A DNA stretch of 64,000 nt, from positions 1 through 64,000 of the forward strand of contig DRQG01000109.1 in assembly GCA_011369465.1 (NCBI GenBank), read 5' to 3'. The notes below the pieces were generated by a model that was given only the letters and a program-made list of their open reading frames with translations, was not told the DNA's origin and ran no database searches. This stretch comes from Caldithrix abyssi (GTDB taxonomy: Bacteria; Calditrichota; Calditrichia; Calditrichales; Calditrichaceae). Of the stretch, positions 50,467-59,897 are shown in pieces. Each line of letters starts with the position of its first letter. The first letter of the stretch is position 1. The position numbers were made by a program, and so were the translations under genes.

Positions 50467-53082
50467 ATGACCGCTAATGAATTACGTCAGCAATTTATAG
50501 AATTTTTTAAAGAAAAGAAACATACATTTGTGCCCAGTGCACCCGTGATCCCACAGGACGATCCCACTTTACTGTTTACCAATGCCGGAATGAATCAGTT
50601 TAAAGATGTTTTTCTGGAAACCGGCAGCCGTCCATACAAGCGCGCTGTAAATTCGCAAAAATGTATTCGCGTTTCCGGTAAGCACAACGATCTGGAAGAA
50701 GTGGGACACGACACCTATCATCACACCTTTTTTGAGATGCTGGGTAACTGGTCCTTTGGCGATTATTACAAAAAAGAAGCCATTGCCTGGGCCTGGGAAC
50801 TGCTCACCGAGGTGTGGAAGCTGCCCAAAGAAAAACTGTACGCCACCGTTTACACTACGGATGACGAAGCCGAGGGATTCTGGCGGAAAGAAACCGACAT
50901 CAACCCGGAGCATATATTGCGTTATGGCGAAAAGGATAATTTTTGGGAAATGGGCAGCACCGGCCCCTGCGGCCCCTGCTCGGAAATTCATATTGATTTG
51001 GGGCCGGAGCGCTGCGATAAACAGGGACAGGAACACACCTGCTTCGTAAACGGCGATTGCGGCCGTTACATAGAACTGTGGAATCTGGTATTCATTCAGT
51101 ACAATCGCGATGAAAAAGGCGAACTGCACCCTCTGCCCAAACGGCATGTGGATACCGGCGCCGGCTTCGAACGTCTGGTTGCCGTTTTGCAAAATAAAAA
51201 TTCCAATTACGAAACCGACGTCTTTACGCCTCTTTTGGAGGAAATAAGCCGGATAACCGGTGTGGATTATCATCAATCGGATGAGAAATCCGCCTTTCAT
51301 GTTATTGCCGACCACGTGCGTATGCTTACCTTTTCCATTACCGACGGCGGTTTGCCGTCCAATGAAGGGCGCGGCTATGTTATGCGCCGTATTCTGCGCC
51401 GGGCTGCCCGATATGGCCGCAAATTGAATGTTAGCGAACCGTTTATTTATAAAATTGTACCCAAACTGGTGGAAACAATGGGCGAGGCCTATCCGGAACT
51501 GAAAGAACGGCAGCAGCATGTGATGAAGGTTATACGAGCTGAGGAAGAACATTTTAATCGAACCCTCGATCGCGGATTGGAAATTTTTGAACGCATAAAG
51601 AACGATTTAAAGGAAAATAAACAGATTGTCATCCCCGGAGCCGATGTTTTTAAATTGTACGATACCTACGGCTTTCCTGTTGATCTAACCCGTATTTTAG
51701 CCGAGGAAAACGGTTTAACCCTGGATATGGAAGGTTTTGAGCAGGAAATGGATGCCCAACGGCAGCGCGGTCGGGCAGCTTCAAAATTTGAGGTGCAGAC
51801 CGGGGACGGCGCTCAATGGATTATTTTGAATGAAGGTGCGGATTCCCGTTTTGTGGGCTATGACGACCTGGCCATCGAAACGCATATTATACGTTACCTG
51901 ATTGGCGACAACGACATCCGTCTTATCCTGCGTGAAACCCCCTTTTATGCCGAATCCGGCGGGCAGGTGGGGGATAAGGGCACCATTGCCGGAGAAGGTT
52001 TTGAGTTGCATGTGATAGACACTCAGAAAGACGGCGATCATATTATTCATATTTGTAAAAAAACAGATACTTTTCAACCGCAAACGGATAAGGTGCTGGC
52101 AGAGGTTGTCTCATTTGCCCGCCGGAATACGGCCAAAAACCATACGGCAACACATTTGCTGCATGCCGCTCTTCGCCGCGTACTGGGAGAGCATGTACAG
52201 CAAGCCGGATCATTGGTGGAACCCGATCGTCTGCGTTTTGATTTTACCCATTTCGAAAAGGTAAGCCGCACGGAAATCAGCGAAATAGAACGGATAGTCA
52301 ATCGTAAGATACAAGAAAATATCCCCTTGGAGATCGCCCAGGAAAAATTTGATCAGGCCAAAAAGAAAGGCGCCATGGCGCTGTTCGGCGAAAAATACGG
52401 CGACGTGGTGCGTACCGTGGCTGTACCTGGTTTCAGTTTGGAACTGTGCGGCGGTACTCATGTAAGCGCAACGGGCGAGATCGGCGCTTTTTTGATAACA
52501 ACGGAAACCAGCATCGCCTCCGGGGTGCGCCGCATCGAAGCCATAACCGGCGAAAAAGTTGTGGAATACCTGCAGCAATCCCGTGATTTGCGTCTGGAAT
52601 TATCCAATCTGCTTAATGCCCGGGAAGAAGAGATCACGGATAAGATAAATGATTTGCTCAATCAGAAAAAAATGCTGGAAAAACAAGTGCAAAAGCTGCA
52701 ATCCACCCAATTGAAAGACGATATTGATCGGATTTTGGATCAGGCAGAATCCATCAATGGCGTTCAGGTCCTTATTCACCGCTCGGACGGACTTTCCGCC
52801 AATCAACTCAAGGAATTGGGCGATACCATCCGGGATAAAAGCAGGAATACCGCCGCTTTGCTTCTTTCGGATGAAGGCGGAAAATTATCTCTGGTTTGTG
52901 TGGTAAGCGATGATTTGATAGCCGGTAAAAAATTACATGCCGGCAATCTTGTGCGCGAAACCGCAAAAGCGGCCGGTGGCGGCGGAGGCGGTCGGCCGCA
53001 TCTGGCTACAGCCGGGGCCAAAGACAGCTCCAAGGTTAAAGAAGCGATAGAAAAATTTCGCGAGCTTATCAAAGCATCGTAA
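50467..53082 (+). CDS. alaS: Alanine-tRNA ligase
   Basis: This 871-residue class II synthetase of full length has an N-terminal aminoacylation core (FTNAGMNQFKDVF, VSGKHNDLEEVGHDTYHHTFFEMLGNWSFGDYYK, and TGAGFERL). The editing domain zinc motif is HTATHLLHA with CGGTHVSATG, and the C-terminal C-Ala domain ends in GGGGGGRPHLATAGAKD. It charges tRNA-Ala; a tRNA-Ala(GGC) with the G3-U70 identity pair lies about 4 kb downstream. An AGAGG Shine-Dalgarno precedes the ATG. Confidence 0.97.
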   Translation: MTANELRQQFIEFFKEKKHTFVPSAPVIPQDDPTLLFTNAGMNQFKDVFLETGSRPYKRAVNSQKCIRVSGKHNDLEEVGHDTYHHTFFEMLGNWSFGDYYKKEAIAWAWELLTEVWKLPKEKLYATVYTTDDEAEGFWRKETDINPEHILRYGEKDNFWEMGSTGPCGPCSEIHIDLGPERCDKQGQEHTCFVNGDCGRYIELWNLVFIQYNRDEKGELHPLPKRHVDTGAGFERLVAVLQNKNSNYETDVFTPLLEEISRITGVDYHQSDEKSAFHVIADHVRMLTFSITDGGLPSNEGRGYVMRRILRRAARYGRKLNVSEPFIYKIVPKLVETMGEAYPELKERQQHVMKVIRAEEEHFNRTLDRGLEIFERIKNDLKENKQIVIPGADVFKLYDTYGFPVDLTRILAEENGLTLDMEGFEQEMDAQRQRGRAASKFEVQTGDGAQWIILNEGADSRFVGYDDLAIETHIIRYLIGDNDIRLILRETPFYAESGGQVGDKGTIAGEGFELHVIDTQKDGDHIIHICKKTDTFQPQTDKVLAEVVSFARRNTAKNHTATHLLHAALRRVLGEHVQQAGSLVEPDRLRFDFTHFEKVSRTEISEIERIVNRKIQENIPLEIAQEKFDQAKKKGAMALFGEKYGDVVRTVAVPGFSLELCGGTHVSATGEIGAFLITTETSIASGVRRIEAITGEKVVEYLQQSRDLRLELSNLLNAREEEITDKINDLLNQKKMLEKQVQKLQSTQLKDDIDRILDQAESINGVQVLIHRSDGLSANQLKELGDTIRDKSRNTAALLLSDEGGKLSLVCVVSDDLIAGKKLHAGNLVRETAKAAGGGGGGRPHLATAGAKDSSKVKEAIEKFRELIKAS

Positions 53083-53214
53083 GCGAGATAATATCTTATT
53101 TGCGACCGGGAAGCGCACGAAAACATTATTTATTTCTTTCTTTACCCACCCGTATAAATTGTCTAAATTATTGAGGTAAATGGCAGACTAAAACAAACCG
53201 GAGGAGACGGCAAT

Positions 53215-53997
53215 ATGTCTCAGACCGATTATAAAGAGATCGAACAGCTTTTAGCCAGCGCCGAGGAAGAGAAACTGGTTAAAGGATTGAAATTGATCAA
53301 GCAGGAAATCGCCCGCGTGGGTTCATCCGAAGCCCGCCCCCTGTTTGAAATGCTTTATTCCCTTTTTTACATCGATCCTCTGGAATACCCCGAACTGGTT
53401 CCGGTGCTGGAAGAAGCCATTACGCTTACGGTCGGTTTTGGCTCCTGGGTCATACCGGTACTGCTGGATAAACTGGATTCCGGCGATATCAAAGCGCAAA
53501 TGGCCATTGCCCAGGCTCTGGGACGCATTGGCGCTGATGCCGTCGATCCGCTGGTGAATGAATATCATATCCGGGATGACACTTCAAAACGGATTTTTAT
53601 TCTTTATGCATTGGGCAAAATCAAATCGCCTAAAATTGTTAAGGCTGTGGATGCCGCTCTGGATAGCTGTTCCGCCTCCGATATGGAATTACGCGATACG
53701 GCAACCCGCGCAATTGGTAAATTTATCGAATCCATTCCACCCGAAGATTTACCTGCGAATACAAAATTACGCATCATAAAATCGTTAAAAGCTAATTTGG
53801 CCTGCGAAAATCCCGGCGTGCGCGCCAAAGCCATCCGCAGTTTGTGTAAACTGGCCAAATACGGCCATTTAAATGCAGAAGAGAAAAAAGAGGTGCATAC
53901 CATTTGCCAGCGTTTGTTGGGAACCGATGAACATTTTGACTGGGATAGGGCTTTTGTTGTACGCAAAGAGGCCCAGGAAGGGTTGAAGTATTTATGA
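53215..53997 (+). CDS. HEAT-repeat protein
   Basis: This 260-residue all-helical protein has at least four degenerate HEAT-type units, clearest at LLDKLDSGDIKAQMAIAQALGRIGADAVDPLV, KRIFILYALGKIKSPKIVKAVDAALD, MELRDTATRAIGKFIE, and NPGVRAKAIRSLCKLAKYG (about residues 80-225). There is no signal peptide, so it is cytoplasmic. HEAT repeats bind proteins or tetrapyrrole-lyase-type partners; no specific role is evident. A GGAGGAG Shine-Dalgarno precedes it. Confidence 0.8.
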   Translation: MSQTDYKEIEQLLASAEEEKLVKGLKLIKQEIARVGSSEARPLFEMLYSLFYIDPLEYPELVPVLEEAITLTVGFGSWVIPVLLDKLDSGDIKAQMAIAQALGRIGADAVDPLVNEYHIRDDTSKRIFILYALGKIKSPKIVKAVDAALDSCSASDMELRDTATRAIGKFIESIPPEDLPANTKLRIIKSLKANLACENPGVRAKAIRSLCKLAKYGHLNAEEKKEVHTICQRLLGTDEHFDWDRAFVVRKEAQEGLKYL

Positions 53998-54475
53998 AAA
54001 GAACAATGTTTCGTTCTTAAATCGCTTATCATTGATCGATATTCGAAATTCCTGGCTTTATTTATTAAATAACTATCGGCTGCCTTGCCCTGATCCCACT
54101 CGGGCGGGACGAAGCGAGATTCGGCTTCGACCCCGACGAGTCGGGGCAGGCGAAGCTCAGCCTCCGTTCCCTGAACCTGACCTGTCCCGATTGAATGGAA
54201 TCGAACCCTGAGCCTGTCGAAGGGTGAGTTCTGCTGAAGATACACATCGACTTCTAAGGGCGGTGTATTGAGCTTGCCGAAATGCTCAGTCTCCGTTCCC
54301 TGAGTTTGGCCTGCCCGGACTTGTCGGGGTAGAAGGGCCAGTTATCCCCGCCACGGCGGGTTATTCGCTACGCTACGAAAGTTTTCAGTTATTAGTTATC
54401 TGTTATCAGTTTTTAGGTAATTTCCAGTATCCAGCATCCAGTATCCAGTATCAAATTCCTTATAATGCGGTTTTA
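53998..54475. repeat. Mosaic of dispersed repeats and a word array
   Basis: This 478-nt gap has no gene. Positions 54118-54340 carry the CTTCGAC/CTGAGC family with CCCCGAC-GA-GTCGGGG (54131-54146) and a second CCCGGAC-TT-GTCGGGG (about 54314-54329). At 54347-54360 is CCCGCC-AC-GGCGGG, then a TTCG...CGAA hairpin (54364-54379), then CAGTT/TCAGTT words (54381-54414) and CCAGTAT heptamers (54423-54452). The two hairpins plus CAGTT words have the same order and spacing as at 19296-19345. Confidence 0.8.
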
Positions 54476-55174
54476 GTGAAAAAAATAAAATTTCTCGTTA
54501 AAACTAATAATCGACTTAATAAGATGCAGAAAGATGTTAGATCTCTTCTATTTACTTATCTCATTTTTGGTATCGCTATGGCCTATCTGGAATCGGCTAT
54601 AGTGGTGTATTTACGATTGTTGTACTACCCGGACGGCTTTCAATTCCCCCTAATTCAAATACCCTTGCCGGTTGCCCTTACCGAAATCGGCAGGGAAGCG
54701 GCCACTATCGTTATGCTGTGGTTTGTGGCGCGCATGGGCGGGCGTACTTTTAAAGAGCGCTTCGCTTTGTTTATCTTTTCTTTCGGTATCTGGGATATTT
54801 TTTATTATATCTGGTTGAAAGTACTTATCAACTGGCCGCACAGCTGGCTGGAATGGGATATTCTGTTCCTGATTCCTCTGCCCTGGGTGGGTCCCTGGCT
54901 GGCTCCGGCTTTGGTTAGTGCCGGATTTCTTTTTGCCGCTTATTGTATTCTAAATTATCCACAAAAATTTCCTGATAAAATCCTGTCGAAAGGTGAGTGG
55001 TGGCTGGAAATTGCTGCGGCTGTGCTTATCCTGGCTTCTTTCTTTTGGGAAACGGCTAAGGTATTGCAGGGTGGTATTCCTGAATACTATCCCTGGTTGC
55101 TGTTTGTTTTGGCCTATGTCACCGGTTTAACCGTCTTTTTTAAAAGATATTTTAGGAAATCTCCAACGCCCTGA
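54476..55174 (+). CDS. Conserved-looking integral membrane protein, function unknown
   Basis: This 232-residue protein has about six hydrophobic segments. An N-terminal GIAMAYLESAIVVYLRLLYYPDGF contains a conserved-looking acidic/aromatic helix. A central FSFGIWDIFYYIWLK helix and WVGPWLAPALVSAGF follow. I do not recognise a named family. The start is uncertain: GTG at 54476 gives a basic N-terminus, while ATG at 54524 (MQKDVRS) would give a shorter form; neither has a good Shine-Dalgarno. It follows a repeat region. Confidence 0.65.
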   Translation: MKKIKFLVKTNNRLNKMQKDVRSLLFTYLIFGIAMAYLESAIVVYLRLLYYPDGFQFPLIQIPLPVALTEIGREAATIVMLWFVARMGGRTFKERFALFIFSFGIWDIFYYIWLKVLINWPHSWLEWDILFLIPLPWVGPWLAPALVSAGFLFAAYCILNYPQKFPDKILSKGEWWLEIAAAVLILASFFWETAKVLQGGIPEYYPWLLFVLAYVTGLTVFFKRYFRKSPTP

Positions 55175-55243
55175 AGGATGATTGTTTTTTGTTTTCTTAG
55201 ATCACGGGGCAAAATATTACATTAAGATGTTTCGACAATAGAA

Positions 55244-56071
55244 TTATGCGTCCTGAATAAGTTTTTCCAGCCGTTTGATGGATAACGGCGCCGAGCCCTC
55301 ATAATGGTTATTCACATTAACGAAGATATCTTTGTCTTGCTCTGAAAAGTATTGAATCATCCGGACAATTTTTTCCGGATTGTTTTGCGGTTGAACGATT
55401 CGATCCCAACGTTTTTTTGCTATTTTTTCTATATCGCTTCTGCTGCCACCCAACAACCGGACAATTATTTTGTCGTTAAAATATGTATGATAGCGTCGGG
55501 CAACCTCCGTTATGGGCGGCATGTACTGCTTTTCATTCAATACATGGATGATGTTATGCTTTTTTAACAATGAAAAATAATCGGCGGTCAGATAGTTTGG
55601 GTTGCGTATTTCCACGGCCAAAGGCGCTTCATTTCCTGCAATATCAAAAAATTTTTCCAGCTTTTCCAAAAAGGCATGAACATCAGCCATTTTTTGTCGG
55701 TTCAGGTATTCAAATTGCAGGATGATGGCGGCGGTATTCGGCAGAATGGGCTGAATCGCAATAAGAAACTGCCTGAATAGCTGAGGCGATAAAAAATCCT
55801 GGTTTTGTCGGCCTGTTGATTCTCTAAGATGGGTCAGGGTGAGATATTGCGGCGCTTTTATGGTAAAAAGAAAATCGGCGGGTACCTGTTCCCGGTAAGC
55901 CGAAGCTTCTTCCGATAGAGGTATGCGATAATACCAGCTGTCAATCTCCACCGTAGAATATGTACGGGCATATTCAGCCAGATACTCAACCGCCCGGGAT
56001 TTGCGTTCCTTATAAACCAACCCCACCCAGGAATCATAATTCCACGAACACGTGCCGAATTTTACAGACAT
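55244..56071 (-). CDS. DUF72-family protein
   Basis: This 275-residue TIM-barrel-like protein starts from ATG 56071 (AAAGGTT Shine-Dalgarno); an extended frame to 56170 reads through a repeat and is rejected. The DUF72 features are FGTCSWNYDSWVGLVY at the start, STVEIDSWYYRIP, FTIKAPQYLTLTHLRE, ILQFEYLN, VEIRNPNY, and the C-terminal FVNVNNHYEGSAP. The family is widespread (E. coli YecE) and has no established reaction. Confidence 0.9.
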   Translation of the reverse strand: MSVKFGTCSWNYDSWVGLVYKERKSRAVEYLAEYARTYSTVEIDSWYYRIPLSEEASAYREQVPADFLFTIKAPQYLTLTHLRESTGRQNQDFLSPQLFRQFLIAIQPILPNTAAIILQFEYLNRQKMADVHAFLEKLEKFFDIAGNEAPLAVEIRNPNYLTADYFSLLKKHNIIHVLNEKQYMPPITEVARRYHTYFNDKIIVRLLGGSRSDIEKIAKKRWDRIVQPQNNPEKIVRMIQYFSEQDKDIFVNVNNHYEGSAPLSIKRLEKLIQDA

Positions 56072-56107
56072 GAAAAAAGAACCTTTATGAGATAATGGGG
56101 ACGGGGA

Positions 56108-56248
56108 GAAGGAGTGATGGAGTTTTGGAGTAGTGGAATGATGAATTTGTGGATTGATGAATTTGCGCAATAAATAATTGCATCAATAATCTTTTGCTTA
56201 ATAGAGCATTACATCACTCCAACACTCCATTACTCTATTACTCCATCA
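56108..56248. repeat. Inverted GGAGT word repeat
   Basis: GGAGTGATGGAGTTTTGGAG and further TGGA words at 56108-56142 face the complementary ATCACTCCAACACTCCATTA words at 56211-56246. The family is the same as at 2829-2913. It lies between the DUF72 and kdsB genes; the right part borders the kdsB stop. Confidence 0.7.
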
Positions 56249-56995
56249 ATTCATTTTCCCGATGAGTTTTCTTACATATTCCAGGTCTTCCGGTGTATCC
56301 ACCGAAATTTCCCGACTGTCGGTTTCTATGGTTTGGATGGTTAATCCCGCTTCAAGAAAACGCAACTGTTCCAGTTTTTCCATTTGTTCGATACGGCTTT
56401 CGGGCAGACGGTCGGCGGCAATCGCTTCCAACAAGGAACGCCGGTAGCCGTAAATGCCGTAATGTCCCCAGTATTTCTCTTTTTTAAGCCATTCACCAAT
56501 GGGATAGTCACGTAAAAAAGGCACGGGACTGCGTGAAAAATAGACCGCCCGTCCGTCCGAAGCGCGAGCCACCTTAACAACGGCAGGATCGGTTAAATCC
56601 GCCGTTTGTCTTATAGGCCAGACCGGCGTAACAACATCGGCTTTGTCTTTCACCAGTTCTGCAATTACTGCCTCCACAACTTTCGGATCGGTAAGCGGAT
56701 TATCGCCCTGTACATTAACGATAAACGGATATTCAAGCTGGTTAACGATGGAAGCAATCCGAGCCGTACCGGATGGCAGTTTAGGGTCAGTGAGAAAAAC
56801 GCGGGCGCCGAAATTATTGGCAACAGTCTGAATATCTTCACTGTCCGTGGCAATATAAACGGCATCCACCGATTTTACTTTGCTCACTGCTTCGTAAATA
56901 TAACGAAGCAGTGGTTTACCATGAATTTCGGCTAACATTTTACGCGGTAGTCGATGGGATTGCAGTCGGGCGGGAATAACAATACAAACCGACAT
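56246..56995 (-). CDS. kdsB: 3-deoxy-manno-octulosonate cytidylyltransferase (CMP-KDO synthetase)
   Basis: This 249-residue nucleotidyltransferase activates KDO for lipopolysaccharide core synthesis. The start is ATG 56995 with a GGAGGT Shine-Dalgarno; 33 codons upstream in frame read into the tRNA. The family motifs are IPARLQSHRLPRKML, YIATDSEDI, FVNVQGDNPLTDP (metal-binding Asp), and GHYGIYGYRRSLL, with an SREISVDTPEDLEYV C-terminal motif. It indicates a Gram-negative-type outer membrane with KDO. Confidence 0.93.
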   Translation of the reverse strand: MSVCIVIPARLQSHRLPRKMLAEIHGKPLLRYIYEAVSKVKSVDAVYIATDSEDIQTVANNFGARVFLTDPKLPSGTARIASIVNQLEYPFIVNVQGDNPLTDPKVVEAVIAELVKDKADVVTPVWPIRQTADLTDPAVVKVARASDGRAVYFSRSPVPFLRDYPIGEWLKKEKYWGHYGIYGYRRSLLEAIAADRLPESRIEQMEKLEQLRFLEAGLTIQTIETDSREISVDTPEDLEYVRKLIGKMN

Positions 56996-57021
56996 AAGAA
57001 AGCTACCTCCATTGAAAAAAT

Positions 57022-57047
57022 AAAAAAAGCCGCTTTTACAGCGGCTT
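57022..57047 (-). terminator. Terminator of tRNA-Ala
   Basis: On the minus strand AAGCCGC pairs with GCGGCTT around a 7-nt loop, followed by a T-run. It lies 5 nt after the tRNA and before kdsB, so the tRNA is a separate unit. Confidence 0.85.
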
Positions 57048-57052
57048 GGATG

Positions 57053-57125
<73 letters not shown>

Positions 57126-57143
57126 ATATCTTAAAGGATTTGG

Positions 57144-57172
57144 AATATACGATTTACAGGGAATACTGTCAA
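57144..57172 (-). promoter_or_regulatory. Consensus promoter of tRNA-Ala
   Basis: On the minus strand, TTGACA (57167-57172), a 17-nt spacer and TATATT (57144-57149) lie 18 nt before the tRNA 5' end. The boxes and spacing are identical to those of the suf promoter at 57837-57865. Confidence 0.75.
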
Positions 57173-57256
57173 GTAGATAACCGTATTCCGATTAAAAATG
57201 TAACGAAGAAATATACCTGACTAAATGAAATTTTATTATGCGCATAGGTTAGAGAG

Positions 57257-57604
57257 CTATGACCTTGTATTTATTTTTGGTTTTATTGTATCCTCATGGC
57301 TCAAATAAATGATTTTTTCCGCAGTTCCCAATAATTGTTCCAAAGTGTTTTCACTGGAAAAAATAACATCGGATTGAAAATTTACATTGTATTGAATAGC
57401 ATCCATAGCATTAGCGTAATACACCACATCCTGATTATAAATAACATCCCAATAGTCATCATCCAGCCAGATGACACCCTCGCCGACAAAATAAATCGTC
57501 AGAGGGGGATGATTATGACTGCCTATAAAACTTTTCAACCGATCCTGATTCTTGTATGGAGATGTATCCACGATTAATAGTTTACCATTCATGCGAGTAT
57601 CCAT
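57257..57604 (-). CDS. Small protein, possibly DsrE/DsrH-like
   Basis: This protein is about 115 residues from ATG 57604; another ATG at 57592 is equally possible, and a longer frame to 57706 starts in low-quality sequence. No strong Shine-Dalgarno is present. The pattern LLIVDTSPYKNQDRLKSFIGS, TIYFVGEGVIWLDDDYWD, QDVVYYANAMDAIQYNVNF and AEKIIYLSHE alternates strands and helices like DsrE/F/H sulfur-relay proteins. The catalytic Cys of DsrE is absent, and the resemblance is weak. Function unknown. Confidence 0.5.
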   Translation of the reverse strand: MDTRMNGKLLIVDTSPYKNQDRLKSFIGSHNHPPLTIYFVGEGVIWLDDDYWDVIYNQDVVYYANAMDAIQYNVNFQSDVIFSSENTLEQLLGTAEKIIYLSHEDTIKPKINTRS

Positions 57605-57836
57605 CTGATTTTGTTTATTCTGTATAAAATTTCTACACTTACGAGTCTGACTATTTGATTTTCTAACCTTGCTTCTACTTATAGTGTATAATGCAGGCCG
57701 AATCATTAATTATTTTGGTTTTGTTACCACAATTATTGTGCCAAATATTGAGATATTCTGTAAAGAAGATAGGAAAGGGAATAGAAATATGCCCATAGTT
57801 GAATATGTTTTTTTATAAGGCAGCGTTCCAAACCGG
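57605..57836. other. Intergenic DNA upstream of the suf promoter
   Basis: This is the 5' side of the gap between the small DsrE-like gene and the Rrf2 gene. It is AT-rich, with weak minus-strand frame continuation (57605-57706) lacking a start signal. I see no RNA gene or repeat. Confidence 0.4.
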
Positions 57837-57889
57837 TTGACATAAATATTTAAAAGTAGTATATTTGGAAAAATAGGACTAATATGGTC
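57837..57889 (+). promoter_or_regulatory. suf promoter with IscR/Rrf2-like operator
   Basis: TTGACA (57837-57842), a 17-nt spacer and TATATT (57860-57865) form a near-consensus sigma-70 promoter. Immediately downstream, GACTAATATGGTC (57877-57889) matches the core of the type 1 IscR consensus (GACTRWWWYAGTC) with one mismatch, within a larger near-palindrome. It overlaps the expected start of transcription. Autoregulation of the suf operon by the Rrf2 protein is the natural reading. Confidence 0.7.
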
Positions 57890-57896
57890 TTATATT

Positions 57897-57917
57897 AACC
57901 GCATCAGCGGTTTTTTT
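57897..57917 (+). terminator. Terminator-like hairpin in the suf leader
   Basis: AACCGC-ATCA-GCGGTT followed by seven T lies between the promoter and the Rrf2 start codon at 57960. In this position it could act as an attenuator or a leaky terminator, or be the terminator of an upstream transcript. The stem is only 6 bp. Confidence 0.55.
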
Positions 57918-57959
57918 GATGAATTGAAATACGATTAAATCGGTCGGATATTGTGGCTT

Positions 57960-58424
57960 ATGTTAAAATTCAGCAAAAAAGTGGAATATGGAATGATGGC
58001 ATTGCTGGAGATTGCCAACCATCCATCAACCGATTTGGTAAGCGCTAAATATTTGGCCAAACAGTTTCATATTCCACAGGAAATTATGGGTAAAGTACTA
58101 CAGGTGCTCAAACGACATGATTTACTACAATCGGTACAGGGAGTAAACGGCGGGTATTTGCTCAGTAGACCGCTGGACAGAATCCGACTGCTGGAGGTAA
58201 TTGAAGCTCTTGACGGTCCGGTGAATCTTGTATCCTGTTCATCCGGTCGTTTTTGCGATTGTGAGCAGTTGATTAATTGCAATATAAAAACGCCTATGGA
58301 AATTATTCAATATGAGTTATCACAGTTTTTTTACAATATCACCTTACACGATATTCGTAAACGATATAAAGATATCGTAAAACTGATGGAAACAAATGCG
58401 GAAGATTCAACAGTAAAAAATTAA
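57960..58424 (+). CDS. Rrf2-family Fe-S-type transcriptional regulator
   Basis: This 154-residue protein starts from ATG 57960. An N-terminal winged helix (FSKKVEYGMMALLEIA, SAKYLAKQFHIPQEIMGKVLQVLKR, GVNGGYLLSRP) is followed by a dimerisation helix. The cluster ligands C93-x5-C99-x-C101-x5-C107 fit a [2Fe-2S]-binding Rrf2 protein of the IscR/SufR kind. It is the first gene of the suf operon, 27 nt before sufB, and its promoter carries an IscR-like site. It probably represses the operon when its cluster is intact. Confidence 0.9.
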   Translation: MLKFSKKVEYGMMALLEIANHPSTDLVSAKYLAKQFHIPQEIMGKVLQVLKRHDLLQSVQGVNGGYLLSRPLDRIRLLEVIEALDGPVNLVSCSSGRFCDCEQLINCNIKTPMEIIQYELSQFFYNITLHDIRKRYKDIVKLMETNAEDSTVKN

Positions 58425-58451
58425 ATAATACAATTTTAACAGGTCTATATA

Positions 58452-59897
58452 ATGAGTGAAGAAATTCGTAAAATTCAATCCCTTACGGAACAGGAATATA
58501 AATACGGCTTTGTAACGGATATCGAAACAGAGTCTGTACCACCGGGTTTGAACGAAGATATAATCCGCCTGATTTCCCAAAAAAAGGAAGAACCGGAATG
58601 GCTTTTGGAGTGGCGTTTGAAAGCCTTCCGCCATTGGCAAAAAATGGTGGAACCCGATTGGGCCAAGGTGCATTATCCGCCAATCGATTATCAGGATATT
58701 GTTTATTATTCCGCGCCTAAAAAGAAACCCAAATACAACAGTTTGGATGAGGTGGACCCCGAACTCCTGCGTACTTACGAGAAACTGGGAATTCCTTTGA
58801 ACGAGCAAAAAATGTTAGCCGGGGTTGCGGTAGACGCCGTTTTTGATAGCGTTTCAGTTGCTACAACATTTAAGGAAAAATTAGGCGAATTGGGGATTAT
58901 TTTTTGTTCCTTTAGCGAAGCAGTGAAAAATCATCCCGAATTGGTGCGGAAATTTCTGGGATCTGTGGTACCGCCAACGGATAATTTTTTTGCCGCCTTA
59001 AATTCAGCTGTGTTTAGCGACGGGTCCTTCGTCTATATTCCCAAAGGGGTACGCAGCCCTATGGAATTATCCACATATTTCAGAATTAACGCCGCGGAAA
59101 CCGGCCAATTTGAGCGTACGCTTATCGTAGCCGAAGAAGGCGCCTATGTAAGTTATCTGGAAGGCTGCACGGCGCCAATGCGGGATGAAAACCAGCTTCA
59201 TGCAGCGGTTGTTGAGTTGGTGGCACATAAGAATGCTTTTATCAAGTATAGCACGGTTCAAAACTGGTATCCGGGGGATAAAGAAGGCAAGGGCGGCATT
59301 TATAATTTTGTCACCAAACGCGGTATCTGTAAAGAGGAAAATGCCCGAATTTCCTGGACGCAGGTGGAAACGGGTTCGGCTATCACCTGGAAATATCCCA
59401 GCGTAATTTTAAAAGGAGATAATTCAACCGGGGAGTTTTACTCTGTAGCCATGACGAATAATTATCAGCAGGCCGATACGGGGACGAAGATGATTCATCT
59501 GGGGAAAAATACAAAGAGTACGATTATTTCCAAAGGTATTTCCGCCGGGAAAAGCGATAATTCCTATCGTGGACTGGTGAAAATCAATAAAAATGCCGAA
59601 AACGCGCGTAATTTTTCTCAGTGCGATTCTTTGCTTATCGGCGACCAGTGCGGCGCACACACCTTTCCTTATATCGAAGTGCATAATACTTCCGCACAGG
59701 TGGAACATGAAGCCACTTCTTCCAAAATAGGGGAAGATCAGATTTTTTATCTGAATCAACGCGGTATTTCCACTGAGGACGCTGTTTCAATGATTGTAAA
59801 CGGTTACTGTAAAGAAGTCTTTCGCGAGTTACCCATGGAATTTGCGGTTGAAGCTCAAAATCTTTTAAGCCTGAGTCTGGAAGGCAGCGTGGGGTAG
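58452..59897 (+). CDS. sufB: Fe-S cluster scaffold subunit SufB
   Basis: This 481-residue SufB has an N-terminal helical part (residues 1-90) and a long right-handed beta-helix. The C-terminal block [22 protein letters not shown] followed by [27 protein letters not shown] carries the conserved Cys and Glu needed for cluster assembly. It forms the SufBC2D scaffold with SufC and SufD. A 340-nt word array separates it from sufC. Confidence 0.97.
   Translation: MSEEIRKIQSLTEQEYKYGFVTDIETESVPPGLNEDIIRLISQKKEEPEWLLEWRLKAFRHWQKMVEPDWAKVHYPPIDYQDIVYYSAPKKKPKYNSLDEVDPELLRTYEKLGIPLNEQKMLAGVAVDAVFDSVSVATTFKEKLGELGIIFCSFSEAVKNHPELVRKFLGSVVPPTDNFFAALNSAVFSDGSFVYIPKGVRSPMELSTYFRINAAETGQFERTLIVAEEGAYVSYLEGCTAPMRDENQLHAAVVELVAHKNAFIKYSTVQNWYPGDKEGKGGIYNFVTKRGICKEENARISWTQVETGSAITWKYPSVILKGDNSTGEFYSVAMTNNYQQADTGTKMIHLGKNTKSTIISKGISAGKSDNSYRGLVKINKNAENARNFSQCDSLLIGDQCGAHTFPYIEVHNTSAQVEHEATSSKIGEDQIFYLNQRGISTEDAVSMIVNGYCKEVFRELPMEFAVEAQNLLSLSLEGSVG

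Noticed and set aside
56072-56170. N-terminal extension of the DUF72 protein
   Set aside because: The added residues (Ser/His/Pro-rich) are translated GGAGT repeat; the family begins at FGTCSWNY just after ATG 56071.
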